From contig SAAU01000006.1 in the NCBI GenBank assembly GCA_009929265.1, forward strand, positions 19,207-83,206: 64,000 bases of DNA. The letters run 5' to 3'. Below, one piece after another: positions 18,015 to 27,321 of this stretch. Under the pieces are notes generated by a model. That model made no database searches, was not told the DNA's origin, and saw nothing but the letters and a program-made list of their open reading frames with translations. Origin of the DNA: Alphaproteobacteria bacterium (GTDB lineage: Bacteria > Pseudomonadota > Alphaproteobacteria > CASFRQ01 > SAAU01). A program made the translations under genes and the position numbers. Position 1 is the stretch's first letter; each line of letters starts with the position of its first letter.

Positions 18015-19058
18015 TTATCCTCTAGATTTGGAGGAAAGCAAGGCAAAGTTTATTTTTTCAGCCTCAGGATTCAACGGTTTTAAGTGTTGATCTTCCCGAA
18101 TACTATTGATAAGGCCGAGCGGGCTAAAAACATTTGTGTTGACCTTCGTTCCGTTAACATCTATCGAGATTTTCGATTTTGTTTTATTGACTTTTTCAAT
18201 AAATCTGTCCATCGTCATGGTTTTATCGGCTTGACAGGCAAGGGCATACATTCCAGCCACCCAAGGAACTCCCCAACTTATCCCCCCATTTCCATTTTCA
18301 TCAAAGGCAAAACCATTATCCCCTTCAAGGTTTGAATAAACTCTATTATTTGTTGGAACAGTCACCATTTTTGACACCCAAGCTTTTGGATTTTTAGGGT
18401 TTTGAATTAAAGCATTTTCAATTTCTTCTTGAGTCTTTTTTCCAAAGGTATAATTTTTAGGATTGTTTCTATCTTTATTTAATTCGCATCTTGCATGACA
18501 CATATCTAAATCAGAATATAGCATAGCAGAGGCCGTTAAAGGAAAGATATCATTATCAATAGCGCGCCTCACAGCTTTATTTATTTCTGTGGCATCTCCA
18601 TCAAGAGGAGCTTTTCCCCAGCCTGAGGAGGCAGAGATAACTCTGATTTTCTCTTGAGGAGGAAGGGTCTTATTTAAATCAATAATTTCATTTATCTTTT
18701 GAGCAAGTAAAAGCCTAACGCCAAGACCTTTTTCATTCAGTTCTCTTTCCAGAGCAAAATCTTTTCCAAAATAATGAACTTTTGCATCTGGCGCAACCCC
18801 ACACGTTTTCCCCGCTAAAAGAGATAAAACCGCAGGTCCATGCATACTTGATTCGTGCGGTCCATCGTAGGAAACAACGCTTTCTCCATATTCTTCTATG
18901 TCTTTATAATTTTCAACCAAACCCTGATCAATTATGGCGACATGAACACCTTTGCCTGTATAGCCCTTTTTGTGAAGGAATCTGATGTTTAACCCAGGAT
19001 CTTTTGCGACTTCAATTTCTTTTTCAGTTAACGTATTGATAAAATTATATTTTTCCAT
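18015..19058 (-). CDS. Intracellular subtilisin-like (S8) serine protease
   Basis: 347 residues with no signal peptide, so probably cytoplasmic. Catalytic triad of the S8 family is visible: D44 in VAIIDQGL, H73 in SSMHGPAVLSLLAG, and S261 in GGISWGVPWVAGM where the family has GTSMAAPHVAG. The usual oxyanion Asn (AAGN) is not evident: the matching strand reads FPLTASAM. ATG 19058 is preferred over the upstream TTG (19085) because of AAGGA upstream and a consensus promoter at 19113-19121. Last gene on the minus strand of the accessory block; target unknown. Confidence 0.75.
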   Translation of the reverse strand: MEKYNFINTLTEKEIEVAKDPGLNIRFLHKKGYTGKGVHVAIIDQGLVENYKDIEEYGESVVSYDGPHESSMHGPAVLSLLAGKTCGVAPDAKVHYFGKDFALERELNEKGLGVRLLLAQKINEIIDLNKTLPPQEKIRVISASSGWGKAPLDGDATEINKAVRRAIDNDIFPLTASAMLYSDLDMCHARCELNKDRNNPKNYTFGKKTQEEIENALIQNPKNPKAWVSKMVTVPTNNRVYSNLEGDNGFAFDENGNGGISWGVPWVAGMYALACQADKTMTMDRFIEKVNKTKSKISIDVNGTKVNTNVFSPLGLINSIREDQHLKPLNPEAEKINFALLSSKSRG

Positions 19059-19112
19059 AGCGCCATTCCTTTTTGATAAAATCAACCTGCGGTTTTTTGT
19101 ATAAGCAAAAAC

Positions 19113-19121
19113 ATTATACCA
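19113..19121 (-). promoter_or_regulatory. Extended -10 promoter for the S8 protease gene
   Basis: On the minus strand the sequence TGGTATAAT is a perfect -10 hexamer with the TGn extension, 54 bp upstream of the protease ATG. No good -35 box; the extended -10 could make up for it. Confidence 0.5.
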
Positions 19122-19147
19122 TAAGTTTTATAAATAACCAGAGGGAA

Positions 19148-21988
19148 TTAGTTTTTCCTATTGATTTTATTATAATATTTTTCAACGAAGTCGTCTTTTC
19201 CGATTGAAGCGATGCGGTTAAAGACCTCTTTCAAAATTTGTTTGTTCTTATCGGATAAGTCATCAGGCTCTTTTGTTATTTTATCAAACAATTTTTCAAA
19301 GTTTTCTGGTCTGAAAGATAAAATTTCTTCATTCATCCCCTCTTTGAAATAACAATCTAGAACTTCGACAACTTTATCTATCCCATTTTTGTTTTCAAGC
19401 TTTGTTAGTAAGCGCGTGGTGATATCTTGATAAGTTGAGGACGGAAGTCCGCTTTTTAAGAGTTGGATAAAAATATTTAAATCCCAATCCTTCTCCATAA
19501 ATTGTTCATTTTTTAAAATCCAATAAATAAAATCAAATTCATAACGTTCTTTTTTTAATGAAGTTAACTTCTTTTCGATAACAAATTCAACCAATTTCAT
19601 GGCATTTTTCTTTTTGGCAGTATCGAGCTTTTCTGAATGAAATAAATGTCGCAATACGGAATGAATAGCTGTATCGAATTTATTGTTTTCTAAAAGATCC
19701 TGAACCGTTAAATCGTTATTAAAAAAACTTGGTTTCAAGGGAATATTTCCATTTAAGTAGGAGTAAAAAACTATTTGCGTAAATTTTTCAAAATTAAGAT
19801 TGCATAAATCTTTGTCTGAAGAATCCAAGGCAACGTATTTGAAGTTGTCTTTAGTCTCTAGATAGACAGAATGAAAATAGGGTCTATAATTTAGATACGA
19901 GGCAAAAACAGAGTAGAATTTTAACCTATCAGATGGGGAATCTCCCTTTGGCAAAAGTTTTTCTTTATTTTTTCGGAACCATTTTAAATTGTATTTAATA
20001 ATCCAAGGAAGCATTATCCCAATAATTGTTCGAAGCATAAGGGATTTATCGTTATCTTGTTCAATTATATTTTGTAGTTTTTGAAGAGTTACGTCTTTAT
20101 CCCGACTAAAGTTTTTTGAATAAGAGTCTATGAAAAGGGTTAAATAAGTATTGAAAGCTTGCCCAGAAATAGAATTTATAGCGCTGAGATACGGGTCAAA
20201 ATTTGGGGCTGTTTTATCCACATCATCCTTAAAGGAAAATTCTTTTTCCATAAGAGCTGTTAGAATTTCCTTCACTAAAGAAATATGTTTTTCTTTATCA
20301 ATAAAGTTAATAAATCGATTGATTGAGAAAAAAACCCAATTCCAATTTTCATCATCTGAAAAGGAGGGTGAATAATCCTTTGCGTTTTCTTTATTTAAAA
20401 AGTTTTTTGCAAATTCCAAAAGCTTATTTATTTCATCATCTGTCAAAGTCGCTGCTTTTTCATTGCAAAAACCATCTATGATTTTATTTATATAAACGGG
20501 TTTTAATGTCTTAAATCCATCAATAGAATTGAAAAAATCTTCTTTTCTTTCAAGAATAATTTCGACTAAGACATTTGCAGTCCCTTCCATTGTTGGGGCT
20601 TTGTATTCATTTGTATATTCAAAATGGGTTATTTTAGAAAGGATTTCTTTAAACGATAAATTTTCTAAATCTTTTTTTTCAAAAGCTGATTTTGCAAAAT
20701 ACTCATCTGACCATTCTGTATGAATTAAAAAATCTGGATTTTTAAATGTTTCAATTTCGGGACGGTAAACCTCATCATATTTTGTAGCGTAATATGGCGG
20801 GAAGTTTTTGCTATTTTCTTTAATACAGTGCAACCATCTTAAAATCCACCAATCTTTGGTTTTTGCATCTGTTGTGTCTTTTTGATAAGTAAGGATATAG
20901 TCAAATAATTTTTCTTTTTGTCCATCGGAAAGGATATCAAACTTTTTTTGTAAAAGGTTATAATATTCGTTATAAAATAGAGAATTATTCAAGTTTTCCT
21001 TGCTAATTAAATTTTCGGCAATTAACTCTGCGTTATCACTTTGTTGCAACAAAAATAAATCAACTCGTTTGCTTAAGGAAGAAAGTTTCCCATTTAACCC
21101 CATAACATCTTGAATGGTTTTTTCTTTTCTTTTTAAAAGTTTTAAAGACGAATCAATATACATATCTAAAATTAAATTAAATTCTTTATTGCTAAGATAC
21201 TTGTTTTGTTCATTGTCTTTTTCCATTGAGCGTCTTGATAAAAAGGAGATGTCTAATTTTTTAATATCTTCATCAGAAAGGGATTGCGCAAAATTGTTAA
21301 TAATGCATTTGGAAAGGTTCCATTTAAACTCAAGTTTTTCAGATTCAATTTTGGATAAAAATTGCTCATAAAGATATTCGTCTAGATAAGATTTTATAGA
21401 GCTAAAGGAATCTTTTTCCTGATATAACTTAAAAAGCTTTACTGCAACCAAAAGGGCTTCATTTTCGTTAGAGTCATTAAGAAGTTTTGGTATGAAATCT
21501 TGTTTTCTATACCAAAGGGAATTATCATAGAATTTTTGATATTTTAAAATATCTTTTAAAAGCTCAAAGACAATGTCTTTATTTGTATCAAAAAGCAGAT
21601 TTAAAGCACCTATCATATAATCAATAAAGAGAAAATTAACAGTAGATTCCTTGTTGTTAAGTCCCTTCTTTAAATCTTGAATCCATTTTTGGATAAGTTT
21701 AATTAAATCAGCATCCTTTTTACCAACAAGTTTGTTTAAATAGATTCCTTCATACCAAGGTTCGTATAAAACCGTCTTGTCATCCCTTTTTTTCATAAAA
21801 ATAGGGGGTGTATCAAATAATTTTTTGGCATTTAACACATCAAATAATTTTACATCAGAGATATGCTCATAAAAGTATTTTTTAAGATATTGATTCTGAT
21901 TGATTGTTTTAAGAATAAGGGATAAATCAATTTTTTTGTTATCTAAAAATTGCTTAAGAATATCTTTGTTTTCAAAATAATTACCCAT
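19148..21988 (-). CDS. Large helical repeat protein of unknown function
   Basis: About 946 residues from ATG 21988, which has AGGA 8 bp upstream; the open frame runs on another 12 codons into the neighbour. Rich in Lys, Leu, Phe and Asn with almost continuous predicted helix, suggesting an alpha-solenoid. No Walker motifs, nuclease motif or signal peptide were found. An N-terminal stretch (FDTPPIFMKK...EPWYEGIYLNKL) and a central one (HTEWSDEYF...FKEIL) resemble, from memory, the helical sensor halves of large STAND-type defence proteins. That resemblance is inference. It starts 2 bp past the stop of the upstream gene, so the two are one operon. Confidence 0.5.
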   Translation of the reverse strand: MGNYFENKDILKQFLDNKKIDLSLILKTINQNQYLKKYFYEHISDVKLFDVLNAKKLFDTPPIFMKKRDDKTVLYEPWYEGIYLNKLVGKKDADLIKLIQKWIQDLKKGLNNKESTVNFLFIDYMIGALNLLFDTNKDIVFELLKDILKYQKFYDNSLWYRKQDFIPKLLNDSNENEALLVAVKLFKLYQEKDSFSSIKSYLDEYLYEQFLSKIESEKLEFKWNLSKCIINNFAQSLSDEDIKKLDISFLSRRSMEKDNEQNKYLSNKEFNLILDMYIDSSLKLLKRKEKTIQDVMGLNGKLSSLSKRVDLFLLQQSDNAELIAENLISKENLNNSLFYNEYYNLLQKKFDILSDGQKEKLFDYILTYQKDTTDAKTKDWWILRWLHCIKENSKNFPPYYATKYDEVYRPEIETFKNPDFLIHTEWSDEYFAKSAFEKKDLENLSFKEILSKITHFEYTNEYKAPTMEGTANVLVEIILERKEDFFNSIDGFKTLKPVYINKIIDGFCNEKAATLTDDEINKLLEFAKNFLNKENAKDYSPSFSDDENWNWVFFSINRFINFIDKEKHISLVKEILTALMEKEFSFKDDVDKTAPNFDPYLSAINSISGQAFNTYLTLFIDSYSKNFSRDKDVTLQKLQNIIEQDNDKSLMLRTIIGIMLPWIIKYNLKWFRKNKEKLLPKGDSPSDRLKFYSVFASYLNYRPYFHSVYLETKDNFKYVALDSSDKDLCNLNFEKFTQIVFYSYLNGNIPLKPSFFNNDLTVQDLLENNKFDTAIHSVLRHLFHSEKLDTAKKKNAMKLVEFVIEKKLTSLKKERYEFDFIYWILKNEQFMEKDWDLNIFIQLLKSGLPSSTYQDITTRLLTKLENKNGIDKVVEVLDCYFKEGMNEEILSFRPENFEKLFDKITKEPDDLSDKNKQILKEVFNRIASIGKDDFVEKYYNKINRKN

Positions 21989-21989
21989 T

Positions 21990-22499
21990 TTATTTATCCT
22001 GTTCATAATGAGATATAAGCTCATCCATATCGTCTATAAAGTCGTTATAATTTTTAATGTAATCATTTTTGCTTGCTACTTTTCTTAAATCTTCTCTTGT
22101 ACGTTTATATCTAGAAGTATCTTCAGGGAGCTTAAAGTTTTTTGAAAAATCCGTTAATCTTTCAGTGTATTTGTTATTATCTGTACATATAGCTTCACAT
22201 AGTAATTCGAAATCTGTATCCATATGAAGATTATGAATAGAACAAGAAAGATTAAAAAATTTATTTAATTTTATAATTTTATTTTTGTCATTATTAAATT
22301 TCTCAAGTCTATCTAATTCTATTTTAAATGAAGAGTTATTATATTCAAGATCTTTATTTTTGTTGGAGGCATTTTTAATCATAAAGCGTATTAACAATAT
22401 TATGATAAGAATTAAACTGAGTATAGTTGCGTAAACAGCCCCTATTTCTCTTATTAGTTTTAATATTTCTTTAGTTAAATCACACACAATATACCTCAT
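21990..22499 (-). CDS. Membrane-anchored hypothetical protein
   Basis: 169 residues. One N-terminal transmembrane helix (AVYATILSLILIIILLIRFMI, about residues 21-41), then a soluble, mostly helical part rich in Lys, Asp and Asn. It contains FNLSCSIHNLHMDTDFELLC and a C-terminal run of acidic helices. Ends 1 bp before the preferred start of the 946-residue protein, so the pair is an operon; the protein may tether its large partner to the membrane. No family recognised. Confidence 0.5.
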   Translation of the reverse strand: MRYIVCDLTKEILKLIREIGAVYATILSLILIIILLIRFMIKNASNKNKDLEYNNSSFKIELDRLEKFNNDKNKIIKLNKFFNLSCSIHNLHMDTDFELLCEAICTDNNKYTERLTDFSKNFKLPEDTSRYKRTREDLRKVASKNDYIKNYNDFIDDMDELISHYEQDK

Positions 22500-22929
22500 T
22501 TGATATAACGATTAAGATAATTTACATCAAAATAAAGCTATTTAAAATTGAAAAAACGTCAAAAAGCACCCGGTAAAATAAAAAGGGGTTATGGAACGGT
22601 TTTTGGAGGAAATATTTGGCGGTGTACAACCACCTTGTCATCTATAGCATACATAATCACCGGATTCTCGTCAACAAATTCCCTAATAACAGGGTATTTA
22701 CAGGGAAATTTGATGTTTTGGAACGCACGGAAACTTTCTAAAACAAAGGAAAATATTATCCTACAGCGCAAAATAAATCCTTACGTCCCTAAATTAACAG
22801 GGAATTTTATTTCAAGTATCAGGGAAATTATCTTGACTTACACCGAATTAAGAGCGTGTATCAGTGAAAAGAGGGAAATCTACCATGCGCATCCCACCAC
22901 CCGAACACCGTTTTAAAAAAGGGAAAAGC
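22500..22929. other. Non-coding left end of the mobile element with CAGGGAA iterons
   Basis: About 430 bp without a credible gene. It holds degenerate direct copies of CAGGGAAWTT at 22690, 22701, 22798, 22820 and 22871. It ends with a short coding-like piece (RIPPPEHRFKKG at about 22885-22920) that resembles the start of DUF5681 proteins, fused in frame ahead of the DUF2779 gene. Base composition changes here from very AT-rich (left) to moderate (right), so this is the likely left boundary of the island. Confidence 0.5.
22690..22880 (+). repeat. Degenerate CAGGGAAWTT direct repeats (5 copies)
   Basis: Copies: CAGGGTATTT 22690-22699, CAGGGAAATT 22701-22710, CAGGGAATTT 22798-22807, CAGGGAAATT 22820-22829, and GAGGGAAATC 22871-22880. 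Two pairs lie 11 and 22 bp apart, one and two helical turns. Confidence 0.6.
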
Positions 22930-24417
22930 ATGCCAAGTAAACCGAAAATTTCAAAATCACAATATGTTAAAGGACTACAGTGTCCAAAGGCACTTTGGTT
23001 CTATCGTCATCGCAAGGATTTAAAGCCTCCCATTGATCCTGCCACGCAAGCTCGCTTTGATGCAGGAAACGAGATCGGACAGCTTGCCATGCAGTATTTT
23101 AAAGGTGGCGTAGAAGTAACAGATGCTTATTGGGAGATTGAGAAAGCTGTTGCATCTACTCAGGATTTTATCAAACAAGGTCATGACATTATTTTTGAGG
23201 CAACGGCTATCCATCCATTAGACGGTGGTTATTCACGCATTGATGTCTTGCGTAAAGTCCCAAACAGTGATGAATGGGATCTGATCGAGGTTAAAAGCTC
23301 TACAGGCGTTAAGGATTATCACATCGACGATATGTCCTTTCAATATCATGTCTTCTTTGCCGCAGGCTATAAAATTCGTAAATGCCTGATGATGGTGATT
23401 GATAACACCTATGTACGACAAGGCGACATTGAACCGCAAAAACTCTTCAAACTGGAGGATATTTCAAACGAAGTATTTGCCAAGCAAAGCGATGTGGATT
23501 ACTGGGCAACTCAGCTTGGTTATGTTCTTGATCGTAAAGATGAACCGGATATTCAAATTGGCGAAAGATGCTTCAATCCCTTTGAGTGCGAATACCGTCA
23601 TCACTGCTGGAAGCATATTCCAAAATATTCAGTTTTTGATATCTATCAAAAGAAGAAGATGGACGAGATCATCAATCAGATTGGAAGCTATGACATCAAT
23701 GACATTCCGCCAAACCTCTTCCCTAATGGAGCTAAAGCCATTGATGTTGATTGCTATCAATGCGATAAAGAACATGTTGAGAAAGAGCCGATCCGTGAGT
23801 GGCTATCAGGTCTTGAATATCCGCTTTACTACTTGGATTATGAAACCTTGATGCCTGCCATACCTTTGTTTGATGGTACACGTCCGTTTCAGCAAGTGCC
23901 GTTTCAGTTCTCGCTTCATGTACAGGAAAATCCAAATGCAGAATTGCAGCATTTTGAGTTTATTCATAAAGAACAATCCGATCCACGTGAGGCTTTTGCC
24001 AAAGTATTAGTTGAGCTATGTGGAAAGTCAGGTTCAGTGATTGTTTATAATCAAGGTTTTGAAATGGCACGCAATCGAGAGCTGGCAGAAGACTTTCCTC
24101 AGTATGCAGATGGCCTGTTGGCGATAAATGATCGTGTTGTTGACCTTCTTGAACCATTCAAAAAACGCTGGATTTACAGTCCGAAACAGCAAGGCTCTGC
24201 ATCGATTAAATATGTCCTACCGGCTTTTACGGATTTGAAATATGATGATATGAACATTGCCAACGGACAAGAAGCCATGGACGGATACTTCGCCTTTGCA
24301 AAAGGAAACATATCACCGGAGCAGTCGCATATTTTGTGGAAAAATCTATCTGAATACTGTAAGCTCGATACCTATGCAATGGTTGAGCTTTTAGAAATGC
24401 TTAAGAAGCATTGCTAA
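22930..24417 (+). CDS. Cas4/RecB-like nuclease fused to DUF2779
   Basis: About 495 residues from ATG 22930 (AAGGGAAAAGC just upstream); an in-frame GTG at 22864 would add 22 residues. The N-terminal third looks like a Cas4-type PD-(D/E)XK nuclease with a 4Fe-4S cluster: first Cys in GLQCPKALWFY, catalytic D and E-x-K in DEWDLIEVKSS, and three Cys in ERCFNPFECEYRHHCW. The C-terminal half is DUF2779, with an RNase H/DnaQ-like start YYLDYETLMPAIP and a matching later acidic motif KLDTYAMVELLEML. Probably a DNA-processing enzyme. Convergent with the FAN1-like gene, overlapping it by 17 bp. Confidence 0.8.
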   Translation: MPSKPKISKSQYVKGLQCPKALWFYRHRKDLKPPIDPATQARFDAGNEIGQLAMQYFKGGVEVTDAYWEIEKAVASTQDFIKQGHDIIFEATAIHPLDGGYSRIDVLRKVPNSDEWDLIEVKSSTGVKDYHIDDMSFQYHVFFAAGYKIRKCLMMVIDNTYVRQGDIEPQKLFKLEDISNEVFAKQSDVDYWATQLGYVLDRKDEPDIQIGERCFNPFECEYRHHCWKHIPKYSVFDIYQKKKMDEIINQIGSYDINDIPPNLFPNGAKAIDVDCYQCDKEHVEKEPIREWLSGLEYPLYYLDYETLMPAIPLFDGTRPFQQVPFQFSLHVQENPNAELQHFEFIHKEQSDPREAFAKVLVELCGKSGSVIVYNQGFEMARNRELAEDFPQYADGLLAINDRVVDLLEPFKKRWIYSPKQQGSASIKYVLPAFTDLKYDDMNIANGQEAMDGYFAFAKGNISPEQSHILWKNLSEYCKLDTYAMVELLEMLKKHC

Positions 24418-26169
24418 CTCCTTTAACCCGTACAATCTCAACAGGTATATTTTCATCAACCATCCATGAAAGCCAGTTTATCTGAGATTCTCTAACTTGT
24501 TCTCGAACCTTCTTGATCTCAATCATTTTTAGTTCGTCATCATTCCAGATGATAAAGTCTGGTACACCAGAGCGATTTTCGTTTGGATTTTGAGCTATTC
24601 TGTAAACGATCTTGGCATAAGTATCAGAGTCAACTCTACGCAAAAATTTCTGTACTATGTCTGTTTTAGCGTATGCCAACATATCTTGATCACCATTATA
24701 AATAAGCCTTGTCCATGTTCCTTTAGATCTCTTGATTTGTTGGTTTATGAAGTCAGAAAGATTAATCGACCTAATCTGTTCATAACGGCTATCGATTTCT
24801 TGTTGCCTGTTAAGATAAAAGTCTTCTCCCCTAAAAAGATCATGTGGAATATCCTGCCCTTGTGAAGGGCTCCCATCCCCTCAAACACTTCATCCCAGAA
24901 TGTTAGGCAGAACATGGCTTGCCAGAAAGATACTTCTGCTCGCATTACATGCCACCCTTGTTGCTCAGCATGGTCTTTAAAAGCTGACTCGGTTGAACAA
25001 GCTTCACCCTTTGAATCAAGAAACGCCAGTTTTCCCTTTTGCCCAGATTTTGAAATTTCAATTTCTCGGGTTATGGTTTTGTGATCAAATACCTCCTTTT
25101 CTTCTGATTGTTCTACAGATACGTCATCAGTGTATCCAATATGAGCACCAATATTTTCTAGCCATTGAACTTGTTTAGAATTTCCGTCTGCTTCATATAT
25201 TGCACTCAAAACATCATATGAGTTTAGCCTTGGCACCATATAATTCTTAAGTTTCTTAACCCAATCAAAGCTGATTGCTTCAAGTTTTTTCTCTTTTAGG
25301 CCGGGATTATCATAGAAATTCATCTGCTGTTCAGTGGTGAATAGCTCATGATCATGAAAAGATTTTAAGAAGTCTTCATAGAGATCAATGTCCTTTAGAC
25401 ACCAACTAATAAGCTCATCCTTGTAGGATGGGTTGAATTTATAACGTCGGTCCAAATATTCAATAATGCTTAAAATAATGAAATGCTTATCAGAAGCTGT
25501 TTGTGCAGTATTATATGCTTTAACTTGAGCTTCAAAATTTTCCCGAGCAATATTTTGCGAATTCCACAACTCAAACATACGCTCAATATCAGATGTTAAT
25601 TTCTCAGCATTAGATGAATTCGGAAACGTGTTTTTGAAAGCTATCATCATGGTCAAGAGACCGTTGAAATACTCCTCAGCCTTCCAGTTGGATTGAAGCT
25701 TTTGCAATCCAGCAAAGCTTTTCCACTCATGCTCTGGGTTCTGCAGTTGCAATCGCGCATGTTCGTAAGACAGGTGAATGGCTATGGCCTTTGATTTCAG
25801 ATTATCTCTTTGCTTATAAAAGCGGTTTATTTCTTTTTTAAGCACTGCTTCTAGCTTGGTTAAATCGTCTGGAAGATTAAGGGATTTTACCGAATCTTCT
25901 ATCTCGCTTAAGGGGTGGCCATGATTTTCATGAAATGCAGCTAAAGTTGAAAATGTATCTGTCAGTGCTGTTTCATTGTCTGGTGCAGGCTTGAATGACT
26001 TTTTAAGAGACTTTAATGAATTCGCTTTTTGCTTTTTTGCTTCTTCCCAACCGCTGTTATCAACATGCACTGAAACTGTCAGAACAGGCTCTTCTTTTTT
26101 ACCGTTTTTATTGCCAGAAAAAACTTTATAAAGAAAATAACCTACTACGATTACAATTATGGTTTCCAT
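24401..26169 (-). pseudogene. Membrane-anchored FAN1-like VRR-NUC nuclease, frameshifted
   Basis: Two frames form one protein. The N-terminal part (474 codons, 24745-26169) has an N-terminal membrane helix (METIIVIVVGYFLYKVF), a long helical region, and the FAN1-like FWQAMFCLTFWDEVFEG. After a one-base shift between 24853 and 24880, the other frame continues QDIPHDLFRGEDFYLNRQ and runs open through to a classical VRR-NUC domain. That domain has GVPDFIIWNDDELKMIEIKK (catalytic D and E-x-K) and QINWLSWM. The shift lies near a GGGG run, so it may be a recent mutation, a sequencing slip, or recoding. The gene overlaps the WYL regulator start of the operon by 13 bp. FAN1-family enzymes cut branched DNA; a membrane-anchored form is unusual. 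Confidence 0.75.
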
Positions 26170-27137
26170 TTATTCACCTCCCCAATCATCTCTTGATACT
26201 TCTGTTTCAAATGATCAGGGGCGATAATTTCAACATCCTTGCCCCACGTAAACAGATGCCAGCACATTTCCATCCAGCCACCTGCTGTAAATGTCACCAA
26301 GAGTGTTCCATCGTCTTGCTCATCAAAGACCTGTGAGGGGTGAAATTGATATTCTTTGGCACGTGGTGCAACATCACTTGAGAACTTCCATACAACCTTA
26401 AAAGGCTCTTCTTGGAACACACCAAAAGACCGTTCGGCATAATCCTGCAAAGAGAATGAACGCTTGCGAGTGAAAGGCTTATCCGTGATAACAGCTTCCT
26501 GAATATTCGAAAGACTGAACATGCGGAAATCTTTTGCCTTATCGCACCAAGCAATCATGTAATGGCGATTGCCATATAAAAAGCCGTAAGGAGCAACAAC
26601 ACGTTCTGATGTGTCTTCTTCGTGGATAGGCTCGTAAGTGATTTTGACTTTAAGACAGGCTTTGACGGCGTTGCGAAGTGTATTTAAAACTTCCCCTTTG
26701 ATCTTTAGCTTTGGTCCGGGACGCATCGCAAAACCTTCTGCCTCAAGCAAAGCTTCCAGATCTGTTTCCAGCTTAGCTACCTGATCCGCACGCACAATGC
26801 TTTTGATTTTGATCGCAAGGTTTTCAAGAATATCTGCCGGCTCTTCCAGATTATCACGACGCAAACGCGAAATGGCAGCTTGTAGCTCCGCCAGCTCATC
26901 CGCATCAAACCGCGTGAGTGAGGAAAACTTGCCCGATGGAATACGCCAACGTTTATTCCGCCCTTCCTTGATTTCAATCATCTGAGGCACAAGTCGCCCG
27001 ATCACATCACGCATACGCTCAGCCGTACGACGACTGACGTTAAACTCCTCGGCAATGTCTGTTGTTGAAACGCCCTCGGCCGTTGATTGCATCCAGATCG
27101 CAAGTTTTAAAAGATTTTCAGCTTGTTCAAAGCGCAT
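26157..27137 (-). CDS. WYL-domain transcriptional regulator
   Basis: 326 residues. N-terminal winged helix-turn-helix (TTDIAEEFNVSRRTAERMRDVIGRL), central helices, then a WYL domain (GFLYGNRHYMIAWCDKAKDFRMFSLSNI, residues ~185-220) and a C-terminal WCX extension (PFKVVWKFSSDVAPRA... and GWMEMCWHLFTWG). WYL regulators commonly control defence loci and sense nucleic-acid-derived ligands. Divergent from the helicase operon across 184 bp and first gene of the minus-strand pair with the nuclease. Likely repressor of the locus (inference). Confidence 0.9.
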   Translation of the reverse strand: MRFEQAENLLKLAIWMQSTAEGVSTTDIAEEFNVSRRTAERMRDVIGRLVPQMIEIKEGRNKRWRIPSGKFSSLTRFDADELAELQAAISRLRRDNLEEPADILENLAIKIKSIVRADQVAKLETDLEALLEAEGFAMRPGPKLKIKGEVLNTLRNAVKACLKVKITYEPIHEEDTSERVVAPYGFLYGNRHYMIAWCDKAKDFRMFSLSNIQEAVITDKPFTRKRSFSLQDYAERSFGVFQEEPFKVVWKFSSDVAPRAKEYQFHPSQVFDEQDDGTLLVTFTAGGWMEMCWHLFTWGKDVEIIAPDHLKQKYQEMIGEVNKWKP

Positions 27138-27190
27138 AACCTGTTCTCCATAAATGAGCTGTTTTCTTTATTTTTAAGACAATTAAGGTC

Positions 27191-27218
27191 AAATGTCCAG
27201 CAAAAAGAGAAAATGTTC
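27191..27218. promoter_or_regulatory. Direct repeats in the WYL/helicase divergent promoter
   Basis: AAATGTCC at 27191-27198 and AAATGTTC at 27211-27218, exactly 20 bp apart, lying in the 184 bp between the two divergent start codons. Possible operator for the WYL protein. A TATATAA box for the helicase side lies near 27303. Confidence 0.35.
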
Positions 27219-27321
27219 GACCATGGGTGTCGTTTATTAAGTGCTTTTTACTTGTAATTTCTCATATTTTCTTTTATGTTCTTATTTATATGAAAAAAGC
27301 ACTATATAAAATCGAGGAAAG

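Noticed and set aside
22548..22916. 123-codon frame at the left island end
   Set aside because: It has no ribosome site, no family-like pattern, and covers the CAGGGAA iterons. Its translation is driven by the repeats, so it is treated as non-coding.
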